A stretch of 57,886 nucleotides of DNA from positions 1 to 57,886 of the forward strand of contig JBNFNA010000010.1 in the NCBI GenBank assembly GCA_049941595.1. Direction: 5' to 3'. Within the stretch, counting starts at the first letter, position 1. Every line of letters starts with the position of its first letter. The DNA is from Pasteurella sp049941595 (GTDB lineage: Bacteria > Pseudomonadota > Gammaproteobacteria > Enterobacterales > Pasteurellaceae). Both the position numbers and the translations under genes were made by a program. Of the stretch, positions 15,559 to 24,929 are shown in pieces. Under the pieces are notes generated by a model, which saw only the letters and a program-made list of their open reading frames with translations, searched no databases and was not told the origin of the DNA.

Positions 15559-16782
15559 ATGGAAATTACTCTTGGTATTGCAATGTTCACCGTTATCGTC
15601 TTGGCTTTAGCAGTTATTATTTTATTTGCTAAGTCAAAATTAGTGAACTCAGGTGACATTACAATTGAAATTAACGACGATCCTAGCAAAGCAATTCACT
15701 TGCCTGCTGGTGGAAAATTATTAGGTGCGTTAGCAAGTAAAGGTATCTTCGTATCTTCAGCTTGTGGTGGCGGTGGCTCTTGTGGTCAATGCTTAGTTAA
15801 AGTTACTGAAGGTGGTGGTGATATTCTTCCAACTGAACTTTCACACATTTCAAAACGCGAAGCAAAAGAAGGTTATCGTCTTTCTTGCCAAGTGAACGTG
15901 AAAAACAGTATGAAAGTAGAATTACCAGAAGAAGTCTTTGGTGTGAAAAAATGGGAATGTACAGTTATTTCTAATGATAACAAAGCAACCTTCATCAAAG
16001 AGCTTAAATTGGCAATTCCTGAAGGTGAAGAAGTACCATTCCGTGCAGGTGGTTATATCCAAATCGAAGCTGATCCACACGTGGTTAACTATAAAGATTT
16101 TGATATTCCAGAAGAATACCACGAAGATTGGGACAAATATAACCTGTGGCGTTATGTGTCTAAAGTTGATGAGCATATTATCCGTGCATACTCAATGGCT
16201 TCATACCCAGAAGAGAAAGGCATCATTATGCTTAACGTGCGTATTGCAACGCCTCCACCAAATAACCCAGATGCACCTCCAGGTCAAATGTCATCTTACA
16301 TTTGGTCATTAAAAGCAGGTGATAAAGTGACTATTTCAGGTCCATTCGGTGAGTTCTTCGCGAAAGACACTGATGCAGAAATGGTATTCGTTGGTGGTGG
16401 TGCAGGTATGGCACCAATGCGTTCACACATTTTTGACCAATTAAAACGTTTGAAATCAAAACGTAAAATGTCATTCTGGTATGGTGCACGTTCTCGTCGT
16501 GAAATGTTCTATGTGGAAGATTTTGATACGTTACAAGCAGAAAACGATAACTTCGTATGGCACGTAGCGCTTTCAGATCCACAACCAGGCGATAACTGGG
16601 ACGGCTACACAGGCTTTATTCACAACGTGCTTTATGAAAACTACTTGAAAAATCACGAAGCACCAGAAGATTGTGAATACTATATGTGTGGACCACCAAT
16701 TATGAATGCGTCAGTAATTAAGATGTTAAAAGATCTTGGTGTTGAAGATGAAAACATCTTATTAGATGACTTCGGTGGTTGA
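15559..16782 (+). CDS. nqrF: Na+-translocating NADH:quinone reductase subunit F
   Basis: NqrF oxidises NADH and passes electrons from FAD to a [2Fe-2S] centre. The 407-residue product has an N-terminal membrane helix, a ferredoxin domain with cysteines spaced C-x5-C-x2-C (CGGGGSCGQC, about residue 70) plus LSCQV (about 111), and a ferredoxin-reductase domain with the FAD motif RAYSMASYP and the NADH motif GGGAGMAPMRSH. It ends the nqr structural genes; apbE and nqrM follow after a gap of 183 bases with paired uptake sequences. Confidence 0.98.
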   Translation: MEITLGIAMFTVIVLALAVIILFAKSKLVNSGDITIEINDDPSKAIHLPAGGKLLGALASKGIFVSSACGGGGSCGQCLVKVTEGGGDILPTELSHISKREAKEGYRLSCQVNVKNSMKVELPEEVFGVKKWECTVISNDNKATFIKELKLAIPEGEEVPFRAGGYIQIEADPHVVNYKDFDIPEEYHEDWDKYNLWRYVSKVDEHIIRAYSMASYPEEKGIIMLNVRIATPPPNNPDAPPGQMSSYIWSLKAGDKVTISGPFGEFFAKDTDAEMVFVGGGAGMAPMRSHIFDQLKRLKSKRKMSFWYGARSRREMFYVEDFDTLQAENDNFVWHVALSDPQPGDNWDGYTGFIHNVLYENYLKNHEAPEDCEYYMCGPPIMNASVIKMLKDLGVEDENILLDDFGG

Positions 16783-16828
16783 TGCCCATCAGGTAATAAT
16801 GACAATTAAGATTTTGTCATAAAAATCA

Positions 16829-16874
16829 AAGTGCGGTTGAATTTTACAAAACATTGTAAATATCGACCGCACTT
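16829..16874 (+). terminator. Uptake-sequence dyad between nqrF and apbE
   Basis: AAGTGCGGTTGA and TCGACCGCACTT form a 12-bp stem with one G-T pair and a 22-base interior. There is no long T run, so it may only attenuate read-through into apbE. A smaller hairpin (ATGACAA/TTGTCAT) lies just before it near 16798-16820. Confidence 0.45.
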
Positions 16875-16965
16875 CCCTTAAGAAAATTTGAAAATTTGGC
16901 TTTTGTGACACAGGGCAGCGAGAAGAAAATTCAAATTTTCAAACTTTTGAAGAAAGGAATTGATC

Positions 16966-18009
16966 GTGAAATTAAAACAAATTTTGTCTCGTTTTATGTT
17001 GTTAAGTGTGAGCGTCTTACTCGTTGCTTGTGATAAGTCACCTGAAGTTGTGACATTACAAGGAAAAACAATGGGGACAACTTACAGTGTCAAATATATT
17101 AATGATGCTCAAGTAACACTAAGTTCAAGTGACGTACACGAAAAAATTGAATTATTGTTGCGTGATGTGAACAACAAAATGTCTACCTACATTGCCACTT
17201 CAGAATTGAGCCTTTTCAATCAAAGCACAAGAACAGAAGCGCCAATCGAAATCTCAAATGATTTAGGTATTGTTCTACAAGAATCTATCCGCTTGCACGG
17301 CGTGACAGAAGGTTCGCTTGATGTCACTGTCGGCCCAATTGTCAATTTATGGGGATTTGGTCCAGAAAAAAGAAAGACCAATGAAAGTATGGATGACAAG
17401 GTGCAAAAAGTTAAGCAATGGGTCGGTATTGATAAAATGAAGCTTTACCACATTAATAATAAGTACCTATTACAAAAAACTATTCCGCAGCTTTACATTG
17501 ATTTATCTGCAATTGCTAAAGGGTTTGGGGTGGATAAAGTTGCGAAGTACGTGGAAAGCATCGGGGCAAAAAACTATTTAGTGGAAATTGGTGGCGAAGT
17601 ACGTACCAAAGGTAAAAAGCTTGACGGTAAAGCGTGGCAAATCGCTATTGAAAAACCAACTTTTGATGGTTCACGTGCAATTTCACAAATTGTCAGCTTA
17701 AAAGATATGGCAATGGCAACGTCGGGTAATTATCGCAATTATTTTGAAGAAAATGGCGAACGTTTCTCACACGAAATTGATCCAAAAACCGGCTACCCAA
17801 TTAAACATCGCTTGGCTTCTATTACGGTTATCGCTGATTCCGCAATGACAGCAGATGGTTTAGCAACAGGGCTTTATGTATTAGGGGAAGAAAAAGCCTT
17901 GGAAGTGGCAGAAAAATACAATTTACGTGTGTATTTGATTGTGAAAACTGACAATGGTTTTGAGGCGAGAATGTCTTCTGCCTTTGAAAAACTGATCAAT
18001 GATGAGTAA
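16966..18009 (+). CDS. apbE: FAD:protein FMN transferase ApbE
   Basis: ApbE attaches FMN to threonines of NqrB and NqrC using FAD. The 347-residue lipoprotein has a signal ending LLVAC-DKS, then QGKTMGTTYSVKY, the DLSAIAKGFGVDKVA motif, ATSGNYRNYF and the HEIDPKTGYPI metal-binding motif near the C-terminus. A TTG at 16960 is in frame, but the GTG at 16966 is correctly spaced from the AGAAAGGAA ribosome site. Its position after nqrF explains its job. Confidence 0.95.
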   Translation: MKLKQILSRFMLLSVSVLLVACDKSPEVVTLQGKTMGTTYSVKYINDAQVTLSSSDVHEKIELLLRDVNNKMSTYIATSELSLFNQSTRTEAPIEISNDLGIVLQESIRLHGVTEGSLDVTVGPIVNLWGFGPEKRKTNESMDDKVQKVKQWVGIDKMKLYHINNKYLLQKTIPQLYIDLSAIAKGFGVDKVAKYVESIGAKNYLVEIGGEVRTKGKKLDGKAWQIAIEKPTFDGSRAISQIVSLKDMAMATSGNYRNYFEENGERFSHEIDPKTGYPIKHRLASITVIADSAMTADGLATGLYVLGEEKALEVAEKYNLRVYLIVKTDNGFEARMSSAFEKLINDE

Positions 18010-18020
18010 TAGGATCGAAT

Positions 18021-18275
18021 ATGAAACTTTTTTTAATCACATTTGGCATTTTCTTATTAGTCATTGCCGGAATGGCAATTGGTTATATCTTCAAGAAAAA
18101 AACCATTGCGGGCAGTTGTGGTGGCATTTCTTCATTAGGGTTGAAAAAGGTTTGTGATTGTGAAGAACCTTGTGATAACCTCAAAGCTAAATTAGAAGCA
18201 GGCGATGAAGAAGCACAACAAGAATACAATGAAAAATTTGCCAAAAACGAACCGCACTTTTACGAAGTAAAATAG
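18021..18275 (+). CDS. nqrM: Na+-NQR maturation protein NqrM
   Basis: NqrM (formerly DUF539) is needed to mature Na+-NQR, probably by supplying iron to the NqrD/NqrE centre. The 84-residue product has one N-terminal membrane helix (about 3-24) followed by the cysteine cluster SCGGISSLGLKKVCDCEEPC, the family hallmark. It lies 11 bases after apbE. The nqrA-F, apbE, nqrM order is the usual one. Confidence 0.95.
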   Translation: MKLFLITFGIFLLVIAGMAIGYIFKKKTIAGSCGGISSLGLKKVCDCEEPCDNLKAKLEAGDEEAQQEYNEKFAKNEPHFYEVK

Positions 18276-18401
18276 TTTTATTCATCACAGGTTGATGAAA
18301 ACTCAAGTCAAATCAAAGGGCTTTGTATCGGAAATAAGGTGCAAAGCCCTTAACCCATATTTCGTCTATATAACGAAATCAACATAAACTGATAAATAAA
18401 T

Positions 18402-19553
18402 ATGAAATCAAAAACTTATGACACCCATTTTCCTCCGTTAAGCGCAGAGCAACTGAGTGAAAATAGCAAAAAGAAAGTAATTTGTGGTATGTCTGGTGGT
18501 GTGGATTCTTCTGTATCTGCCTTTATTCTTCAACAACAAGGCTACCAAGTAGAAGGCTTGTTTATGAAAAACTGGGAAGAAGATGACGACACCGATTATT
18601 GTACTGCCGCAGCAGACTTAGCTGATGCGCAAGCCGTTTGTGATAAGTTAGGCATCAAATTACATAAAATCAATTTTGCTGCAGAATATTGGGACAATGT
18701 ATTTGAGCATTTTTTGCAAGAATACAAGGCAGGGCGCACCCCAAACCCTGACATTTTGTGTAACAAAGAAATTAAATTTAAAGCCTTTTTAGAATACGCA
18801 GCTGAAGATTTAGGCGCAGATTATATTGCAACAGGGCATTATGTACGTCGTGGCGAAAAAGGTGGCGAGTGCCAATTATTGCGTGGCTTAGATAATAACA
18901 AAGATCAAAGTTATTTCTTATATACGTTGAGCAAAGATCAAGTGGCACAAAGTTTATTCCCCGTAGGTGAAATCGAAAAGCCAATTGTGAGAGCCATTGC
19001 CGAAGATCTTGGTTTGATCACTGCGAAGAAAAAAGATTCAACCGGCATTTGCTTTATCGGCGAACGCAAATTTAAAGATTTTCTTGCGCGTTATTTGCCA
19101 GCCCAGCCGGGTGAAATCAAAACTGTTGATGGTGTTGTTGTAGGTCGCCACGACGGCTTGATGTACCACACTTTAGGTCAACGTAAAGGCTTGGGCATTG
19201 GTGGCGTAAAAGGAATGAGTGAAGATCCGTTTTATGTGGTGGAAAAAGACTTGGTTAACAATGTATTAGTAGTTGCTCAAGGGCACGATAATTCCGCATT
19301 GCTTTCTTCCGGTTTGATTGCAAGCCAGCTCCATTGGGTTGATCGCAAAGTGATTCGTCAGCCAGTGCGTTGCACCGTCAAAACACGTTATCGTCAGGAA
19401 GATATCCCTTGCGAAATTCAACCTATCGATAATGAAACAATTCGTGTTGTGTTTGATGAACCGCAAATTGCAGTCACACCAGGGCAATCAGCGGTATTCT
19501 ATCAAGGCGAGGTTTGCCTTGGTGGTGGCGTGATTGAAACTCAAATCAAATAA
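18402..19553 (+). CDS. mnmA: tRNA-specific 2-thiouridylase MnmA
   Basis: MnmA makes 2-thiouridine at wobble position 34 of tRNA-Lys, -Glu and -Gln, receiving sulfur from the Tus relay, whose tusDCB genes also lie in this window. The 383-residue product has the ATP pyrophosphatase loop GMSGGVDSSVSA (about 29), the NPDILCNKEIKF motif with one catalytic Cys (about 112), and STGICFIGERKF with the second (about 209). The ribosome site is weak. It ends at a strong terminator shared with the polyene operon. Confidence 0.97.
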   Translation: MKSKTYDTHFPPLSAEQLSENSKKKVICGMSGGVDSSVSAFILQQQGYQVEGLFMKNWEEDDDTDYCTAAADLADAQAVCDKLGIKLHKINFAAEYWDNVFEHFLQEYKAGRTPNPDILCNKEIKFKAFLEYAAEDLGADYIATGHYVRRGEKGGECQLLRGLDNNKDQSYFLYTLSKDQVAQSLFPVGEIEKPIVRAIAEDLGLITAKKKDSTGICFIGERKFKDFLARYLPAQPGEIKTVDGVVVGRHDGLMYHTLGQRKGLGIGGVKGMSEDPFYVVEKDLVNNVLVVAQGHDNSALLSSGLIASQLHWVDRKVIRQPVRCTVKTRYRQEDIPCEIQPIDNETIRVVFDEPQIAVTPGQSAVFYQGEVCLGGGVIETQIK

Positions 19554-19568
19554 ATGAAATAAAACATA

Positions 19569-19610
19569 AAAGTGCGGTTAAAAAATCAAAAATTTTAACC
19601 GCATTTTTTT
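19569..19610. terminator. Bidirectional terminator, mnmA / APE operon
   Basis: Inner arms GCGGTTAAAA and TTTTAACCGC (19574-19583 and 19593-19602) extend outward through A-T and one G-T pair, and T runs follow on both strands. The left arm contains an uptake sequence; the right arm has ACCGCATTT, one base off. It sits between the convergent mnmA and the exporter gene. Confidence 0.88.
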
Positions 19611-21888
19611 ATTGCTTAGAATTTAAGTTCACACTCAATACAAGCGGTGCAAGTAAGAATGCACAAGAGATGCCGACACATAACACAGTAGCAAAGCTCA
19701 CTAACGCAGTAGTGCTACTTAGCATTAATAAGCCAAAAGAAAGTTGTGTTGTGAGGGCAGATAAGATAACTGCAATGAACGATGTAGAAAGAAATTGCTG
19801 GTTTTTCAATAGGAAAATCCCATAATCCAATCCCATTCCCAAGATTAAAATTAAAGCTAACACACTGAATAAGTTAAGATATTGCCCTGTGAACACTAAT
19901 GTAGCTAAGGCAATCAGCATTGATACGCCAATCACACTTAACATTGCGAAGGCTGCTCGTAAGCCAAATTGATAGCTAAGAATCACCCCTGCCACAATAA
20001 AACTACCTAATAAGATAAACATAATATGATTGCGACTTTGCTCAAATAAAGTGGACCAATCTTGGGTCGCATTGTGATAACTCACGCCTTCTAGCTGATT
20101 TGCAATTTCAATGGCTGTTTTATCATCTGACTTGGTGAGAGGAATTAAGGTGTAATAATTTCCTGCATCTTCAAAGAAAAAAGTCCGTAAATTGTGTGAA
20201 ACAGGATGATTCAAAAAACCATTGAGGGTGATTGGACTATTGGAATAGCCGGTTTGAGATAACCCAAGCTGTGCAAAATGTGGATTTAACTTTTGCAAAG
20301 CATTTTGCACTAATTGGTGATTATTTCGCTGTGTTTCTAAACTTGGTAAATAATCACCCAGTGAAATAACTGACTGAATTTTATCAGTTTTTGACAAATA
20401 CGATGAGAGTGATTCTAAGCGCGCTAACAAGTTATTTTCATCATTGCTTTGTACGATAAAGTATTGAAGTTGACTATTTTGTTGCAAAATGCGGTCAAAT
20501 TTTTGTTCAATTTTTTGTAAGTCTACAGGTTGTGCTTGTAACAAGCGCACATCATCGTTCAAATTAAGTTGGGTTAATGAAACAAGACAGATGATTGCAA
20601 TTGCACCAATCAACCAAGGCAGTTTTTTCCCCTGTCGCCAAAATTGCAGATAGGCATCAATTTTGGCCCAATACGTGAAAGTGCGAGTTTGGTTTTTCTG
20701 TGTCAGTACAGGATAAAGCATAAAGATCGTGAATAATGCGCCAGCGAGGCCAAATATCGCATAGACTGCCATTTGTTTTAGAATACTTAATGGTGCAAAG
20801 CCGAGGATTGCATAAGCCAGTGCAGTAGTAATAAAAGCAAATAATAATGTTGGGCGCAGTCTATCCAAAGTGTGGTCGACATTTTCATTATTTTGATTGA
20901 AGTAGCGTTCGGTTAAAAAATGAAGGCTATAATCTGCCGAAACGCCTACCAGACTAGTGCTGAGTGCAATGGTAAGTAAGTGAATTTCACCAAAAATAGC
21001 CCAAATGGCGAAAAATCCCCATAAAATTCCTGTCATAAGTGAGCAAAGTAGTAGCGCAAGAGGCATTAAACTGCGGAAAGTAAACAGCATCAATAATAAA
21101 ATACCAGTTGCCGATCCTATTCCAATCACTTTAATGTCTTTTTCGACACTTTTCGCTGCATAATCACTGAAATAAATCGCACTTCGGCTGTCAATTTCAA
21201 TCTGTGGGTATTGTTGTTTGAGCTGCTGTTGGATTTGCTGTAATGCCAACACAACGCCACTTTTTTGTTCTAAATTATCATATTCAGCTTTCAGTGTAGC
21301 ACGTACCAAAACATAGTATTTGCCTTCCGATTTTGCATAAAGCCATCCATTTTGCCATTGCAAAATGCCTTGTTTTGTCTGCAAGGCTTTATGGCGTGTG
21401 AGCAATAATGGATCATTTTGTAATTCTTTGGCTGAAATACCACTCATTGGTGAATAGAGTTGTGCCAAAATCGATTGGAAGTAATTTTCTGGCTGCGTTA
21501 ATTGTTGCTGTAAGGTCGGCGTCAGTAATTGGCTACGGTGTACAAAAAAATATTGTTGCCACGCAGATTGTTGCTCTGGCTGGCGGGCTTCAACGGCCTC
21601 CAATTGAGGTAACTTGAGCAGTGAATGTTCTAATTCTTTGGTAACTTGTGTTGCATTATCGAGGGTTTCTGCACCGACAAGCCACATAATCGAGCGGTTA
21701 AGTTGGCTTGATAGTTGTCGCTCAATTTGCGGGGGCACACTACTTTGACCTTGCAAAAGTGCGGTCAAATTATTTTCAATTTTAAGCTGAGAGAAGTTCA
21801 GCACTAACCATATTGTGGAAAATAGCATTAGGCTACTCCACAATACAGCGCGCAACAGGTTATTGTGCCAGAAGTTTTTCTTGTTCAT
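19609..21888 (-). CDS. apeM: MMPL-family exporter of the APE cluster
   Basis: A 759-residue RND/MMPL-type inner-membrane exporter, probably moving the aryl polyene lipid out of the inner membrane. The layout is one N-terminal helix (about 12-30), a large periplasmic domain, a block of five to six helices (about 245-400), then a repeat of the same plan with a second periplasmic domain and terminal helix block (about 635-755). The last gene of the operon; its start overlaps the LolA-like gene by 29 bases. The letter is assigned from gene order in described ape clusters, from memory. Confident of the exporter class; substrate is inferred from context. Confidence 0.85.
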   Translation of the reverse strand: MNKKNFWHNNLLRAVLWSSLMLFSTIWLVLNFSQLKIENNLTALLQGQSSVPPQIERQLSSQLNRSIMWLVGAETLDNATQVTKELEHSLLKLPQLEAVEARQPEQQSAWQQYFFVHRSQLLTPTLQQQLTQPENYFQSILAQLYSPMSGISAKELQNDPLLLTRHKALQTKQGILQWQNGWLYAKSEGKYYVLVRATLKAEYDNLEQKSGVVLALQQIQQQLKQQYPQIEIDSRSAIYFSDYAAKSVEKDIKVIGIGSATGILLLMLFTFRSLMPLALLLCSLMTGILWGFFAIWAIFGEIHLLTIALSTSLVGVSADYSLHFLTERYFNQNNENVDHTLDRLRPTLLFAFITTALAYAILGFAPLSILKQMAVYAIFGLAGALFTIFMLYPVLTQKNQTRTFTYWAKIDAYLQFWRQGKKLPWLIGAIAIICLVSLTQLNLNDDVRLLQAQPVDLQKIEQKFDRILQQNSQLQYFIVQSNDENNLLARLESLSSYLSKTDKIQSVISLGDYLPSLETQRNNHQLVQNALQKLNPHFAQLGLSQTGYSNSPITLNGFLNHPVSHNLRTFFFEDAGNYYTLIPLTKSDDKTAIEIANQLEGVSYHNATQDWSTLFEQSRNHIMFILLGSFIVAGVILSYQFGLRAAFAMLSVIGVSMLIALATLVFTGQYLNLFSVLALILILGMGLDYGIFLLKNQQFLSTSFIAVILSALTTQLSFGLLMLSSTTALVSFATVLCVGISCAFLLAPLVLSVNLNSKQ

Positions 21889-22480
21889 TAGTTAATGCTT
21901 TTAAGGCTTTACAATGTTGGAATTGCAAATGGGTGCTGTCGCCTTGCTTATCTTGAATCAAAACGGATTTAATAGTTTTGTCACCAGTTAAGGTGATTTG
22001 GTTAAAAATCTGTTGGAAAGGTGCTTTTTTCGGTGTCAGTAACACTTTCCATTCTGATTTTGAAACTGGTTGGTTTTGCAGATCAAAATAATCGCCTAAT
22101 GCTTGCCAGTTGCCTTGCAATACATCAGACATTAATTGCGTGAAATGAAACAACTGGGGTTGATCTTTAGCTGAAATAATTTGCACCGTGCCCATTACAG
22201 ATTGGTAAATTTGCTTTTCTGTCATCACCATTGTTTGTGGGAAAGGGGCGGTTTGTTGCCAAATAACGCCTTTTTGTTTTGATAGCACAAATTCACCGCT
22301 GGATTGTAAATTCAGGTTCATTTCTTTTAATTGGCGAGCTTGGCTAAATTCACATTGAAATAAAGGTACAATTGCCAAATTCTGTTGAATTTGCGCAAGA
22401 TTTGCGTAGCTCAACAACGGAAATAAGCACACAGAGAGTATCAATAGGCGTTGATATATTTTTCGATAATTAAATTTCAT
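21860..22480 (-). CDS. apeL: LolA-like outer-membrane carrier of the APE cluster
   Basis: A 206-residue secreted protein with a signal peptide (about 1-26, ending SYA) and the weakly conserved features of LolA-type lipoprotein carriers (QCEFSQARQLKEMNLNLQSSG; GVIWQQTAPFPQTMVMTE). In aryl polyene clusters such a protein is thought to carry the product across the periplasm to the outer membrane. It overlaps both neighbours (11 bases with the thioesterase, 29 with the exporter), so translation is probably coupled. The symbol follows cluster gene order. Confidence 0.8.
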   Translation of the reverse strand: MKFNYRKIYQRLLILSVCLFPLLSYANLAQIQQNLAIVPLFQCEFSQARQLKEMNLNLQSSGEFVLSKQKGVIWQQTAPFPQTMVMTEKQIYQSVMGTVQIISAKDQPQLFHFTQLMSDVLQGNWQALGDYFDLQNQPVSKSEWKVLLTPKKAPFQQIFNQITLTGDKTIKSVLIQDKQGDSTHLQFQHCKALKALTNEQEKLLAQ

Positions 22481-22919
22481 TTGGATTCTCTTCTAAAATT
22501 GACCGCACTTTACTTTGCCAACATTCAGGCGTGACGAACTGAAGATGTTGTTCGCCAGTCACCATTGCTACTTGTGTGCTTGAAGCCTGGCATAACAATT
22601 GGTTGGTTTTGCTATCGTAAAAACGGAATTGGATTTTGATGCGATTTTCAAACTCAAGTAAATCGGAAATAATATAAAAATCCTGTTCCAACGTAATCGG
22701 GCGGATATATTTAATATCGGCTTGCACGATCGGATATTGATAACCTGTTGCAATCATTTCAGGATAGCCGTAGCCAATTCTTTGAAAAAGCGCACTGCGT
22801 GCAGTTTCAATAAATTGCCAATAACGCCCGTGCCACACGACATTCATAATATCGAGATCTTGAAATGCCGGTTTGAGATCAGTGCGATGACTGATCAATG
22901 CTGGAATTTTCCGTTTCAT
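22470..22919 (-). CDS. apeK: Acyl-CoA/ACP thioesterase (hotdog) of the APE cluster
   Basis: A 149-residue 4-hydroxybenzoyl-CoA thioesterase-like hotdog protein. The active-site signature is FQDLDIMNVVWHGRYWQFIE (about 19-38), with Asp and His in family positions. In the pathway it may release stalled or finished polyene chains from the carrier protein; this is inferred. It begins right after the acyltransferase stop codon and overlaps the LolA-like gene by 11 bases. Confidence 0.85.
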   Translation of the reverse strand: MKRKIPALISHRTDLKPAFQDLDIMNVVWHGRYWQFIETARSALFQRIGYGYPEMIATGYQYPIVQADIKYIRPITLEQDFYIISDLLEFENRIKIQFRFYDSKTNQLLCQASSTQVAMVTGEQHLQFVTPECWQSKVRSILEENPNEI

Positions 22920-23861
22920 CTATTTCCGCCAAAAATCATAAAAATTAAACCACTCAAGCGGTGAATGTTGACAATAATGTTCCAAACGTTGGACATATTT
23001 TTCTACATAAGGTTGCACGCCATTGGTTTCTCTTGCTCGACGAGGAAGGTAGACTTGATCGGCAAAATGTTCTAAATAAAGATCAAATTTCCCCACTTCA
23101 GCTGGGTGGCGTAGCGCAAATATCAAGTACACAGGGACTTTCAATAAATGTGCAAGAATATAAGGCCCTTGTGGAAAATCAGCTTCTTCACCAAGAAACG
23201 TCGTACGATAGCTGTTATGTTGGCTTTGGCCTTGAATACTCGTACGATCGCCCACAATCACAATAATATGTCCTTGCTCAATGCGTTGTTGTAACAAAAT
23301 CAAAGTGGCAGGGGAAATTTCATCAACTTGTAATAAGTCAAATTCACCTTGTGGGGCTGATTGATACTCTTTCAAGATTTCATTGAAGCGCATTGCGTGC
23401 TTAGTGAACACAAGTGCGGTCACTTTTATATTCGGAATTTGGGTGCTTAATGCGCGACATAATTCTAAGTCACCAAGATGTGATCCTAATAACATTACGC
23501 TTCGTAAATCCCCTTTTTCTGCCAGTTGTGGCGGCAAATGAAAATGCAAGTCTGATAACTGAATACTCCCTTTCCACGCCATAATTTTATGTAAAAGGCT
23601 TTCAGCAAAATAAGTCAAATGATTGAAACTATTGAGTTTCGAATCATTCGCAAGCGCAGGATAAGTTGCTTTGAGTTTCTGTAAATATTGGTTTGAGGCT
23701 TGTCGATGTTTGCGTGAAAACAGCCAATAATAAAAGATCACAGGGCGAAGTAATAGGCGGAATCCCTTTCTCCCGAACAAGGTATAAATAAACAGAAGAA
23801 TTTGGATACCAAGCTTTGTGCCTGTTTCAGACATTGCTGACCAATGTTGGTTTTTATTCAT
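22920..23861 (-). CDS. LpxL/HtrB-like acyltransferase of the APE cluster
   Basis: A 313-residue membrane-associated acyltransferase of the lipid A lauroyl/myristoyl transferase family. Features are an N-terminal hydrophobic region (about 15-50), LLGSHLGDLELCRAL (the family's H-x4-D/E-like catalytic motif, about 135), VIVGDRTSIQGQSQ and FLGEEADFPQGPYILAHLLK. It may transfer a fatty or polyene acyl group to the lipid anchor. The start at 23861 has an AAAGAAGC site and overlaps the glycosyltransferase by 8 bases. As I recall, in some clusters this and the glycosyltransferase are one fused protein (ApeJ); here they are separate. Confidence 0.82.
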   Translation of the reverse strand: MNKNQHWSAMSETGTKLGIQILLFIYTLFGRKGFRLLLRPVIFYYWLFSRKHRQASNQYLQKLKATYPALANDSKLNSFNHLTYFAESLLHKIMAWKGSIQLSDLHFHLPPQLAEKGDLRSVMLLGSHLGDLELCRALSTQIPNIKVTALVFTKHAMRFNEILKEYQSAPQGEFDLLQVDEISPATLILLQQRIEQGHIIVIVGDRTSIQGQSQHNSYRTTFLGEEADFPQGPYILAHLLKVPVYLIFALRHPAEVGKFDLYLEHFADQVYLPRRARETNGVQPYVEKYVQRLEHYCQHSPLEWFNFYDFWRK

Positions 23862-24597
23862 TGTGCTTCTTTTTTAACAGTGATGGAATGCGATATAAAA
23901 ATTGTGGAAATAAGCGGAAGTGCATTTTAGTCAAACGCACGTTATCCCACAGGTGATCGAAGTGCGATACGCCTTCTTCAGGGTAAATCACTTTTGTTGG
24001 AATAAATGCGACTTTTTTCTGCATTCGCCAATAATATTGCACTATAATTTCAATATCAAATTGCATACGGTTGCCCGTATAAACCTGCTGAATAATTGAT
24101 AATGTTGGTCTGACAGGATAAATACGAAACCCGCATAAACTATCTTGAATATCAAAAGATAAGGTTTCTAGCCAGACCCAAAAATGCGTTAAATAACGCC
24201 CATAATAGCGAATCTTCGGCACTGATTCATCGTAAATAGGCTTACCTGAAATCAGTGAGTCGGGTTGCTGCTGACTTTTTTCAAGCAACAATGGAATATC
24301 CGCCAAATTGTGCTGACCATCAGCATCGACTTGTAAAATATGGCTATAGCCATTAAATTCTGCCCAATAAAGTGCGGTCTTAATTGCGCCACCTTTGCCT
24401 AAATTTTCAGGGTGCGAATACAACTGAAATTGATATTGTTGTTGGAGTTGCACGAGCTGCTGCTGATCTTGTGGATCAGAGCAATCATCTAATACAAAAA
24501 TCGGTACATCAAATTGTGCCAGTTGCTCAAGCACTTTGGGCATAAATTTTGCGTGGTTATAGCAAGGGATGACAACACAAGGGCGATAATTTGTCAT
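23854..24597 (-). CDS. Family 2 glycosyltransferase of the APE cluster
   Basis: A 247-residue GT-A glycosyltransferase, dolichol-phosphate-mannose-synthase-like. Motifs: VVIPCYNHAKFMPKVL (residues 9-24), VLDDCSDPQDQ (about 35), NLGKGGAIKTAL (about 64) and the metal-binding DADGQHNLADIP (about 91), then LCGFRIYPV. It has no C-terminal membrane segments. It may make the sugar or sugar-lipid anchor of the aryl polyene. Both ends overlap neighbours (4 bases with the dehydratase, 8 with the acyltransferase). Confidence 0.88.
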   Translation of the reverse strand: MTNYRPCVVIPCYNHAKFMPKVLEQLAQFDVPIFVLDDCSDPQDQQQLVQLQQQYQFQLYSHPENLGKGGAIKTALYWAEFNGYSHILQVDADGQHNLADIPLLLEKSQQQPDSLISGKPIYDESVPKIRYYGRYLTHFWVWLETLSFDIQDSLCGFRIYPVRPTLSIIQQVYTGNRMQFDIEIIVQYYWRMQKKVAFIPTKVIYPEEGVSHFDHLWDNVRLTKMHFRLFPQFLYRIPSLLKKKHNE

Positions 24598-24929
24598 AGG
24601 CTAAAGATTCCAGAGCTAATTGTGGTCTCTCCACAACGATATTCAAACGTAATGCGTTTTTTTTCAGTTTCTTTTTTCACCTGTAACACTAATGTATTTT
24701 CAGGGAAAAACAATTTTTGATATTTTACTTGTTTAATTGGATTTAAGCGTACATCTTGTTGCCAATATTGCTGAATAAATTCGTACACTAAACCAAGTTG
24801 AACAACGCCAGCGAGAATCGGTAAATTAGGAAAATGTCCTTCAAAATAAGGGTATTCCGAGTGAAAAAAACAGTACACTTCAAGTTCATTATCAGTGCAT
24901 TTTTGTAATTGATGTTCAGGTAAGATCAT
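24594..24929 (-). CDS. apeI: 3-hydroxyacyl-ACP dehydratase (hotdog), ApeI-like
   Basis: A 111-residue FabA/FabZ-type hotdog protein. The FEGHFPNLPILAGVVQLGLV segment (listed here as its core EGHFPNLPILAGVVQ, about 31-45) holds the catalytic His of the family. In characterised aryl polyene synthases ApeI pairs with ApeP to form the dehydratase that introduces each double bond. The start overlaps the ligase stop by 4 bases. Confidence 0.85.
   Translation of the reverse strand: MILPEHQLQKCTDNELEVYCFFHSEYPYFEGHFPNLPILAGVVQLGLVYEFIQQYWQQDVRLNPIKQVKYQKLFFPENTLVLQVKKETEKKRITFEYRCGETTISSGIFSL

Noticed and set aside
19633..19641. ACAAGCGGT, the uptake signal of the other Pasteurellaceae group
   Set aside because: Only one copy noticed, within the exporter coding sequence; it is a chance match against about 45 of the Hin type.
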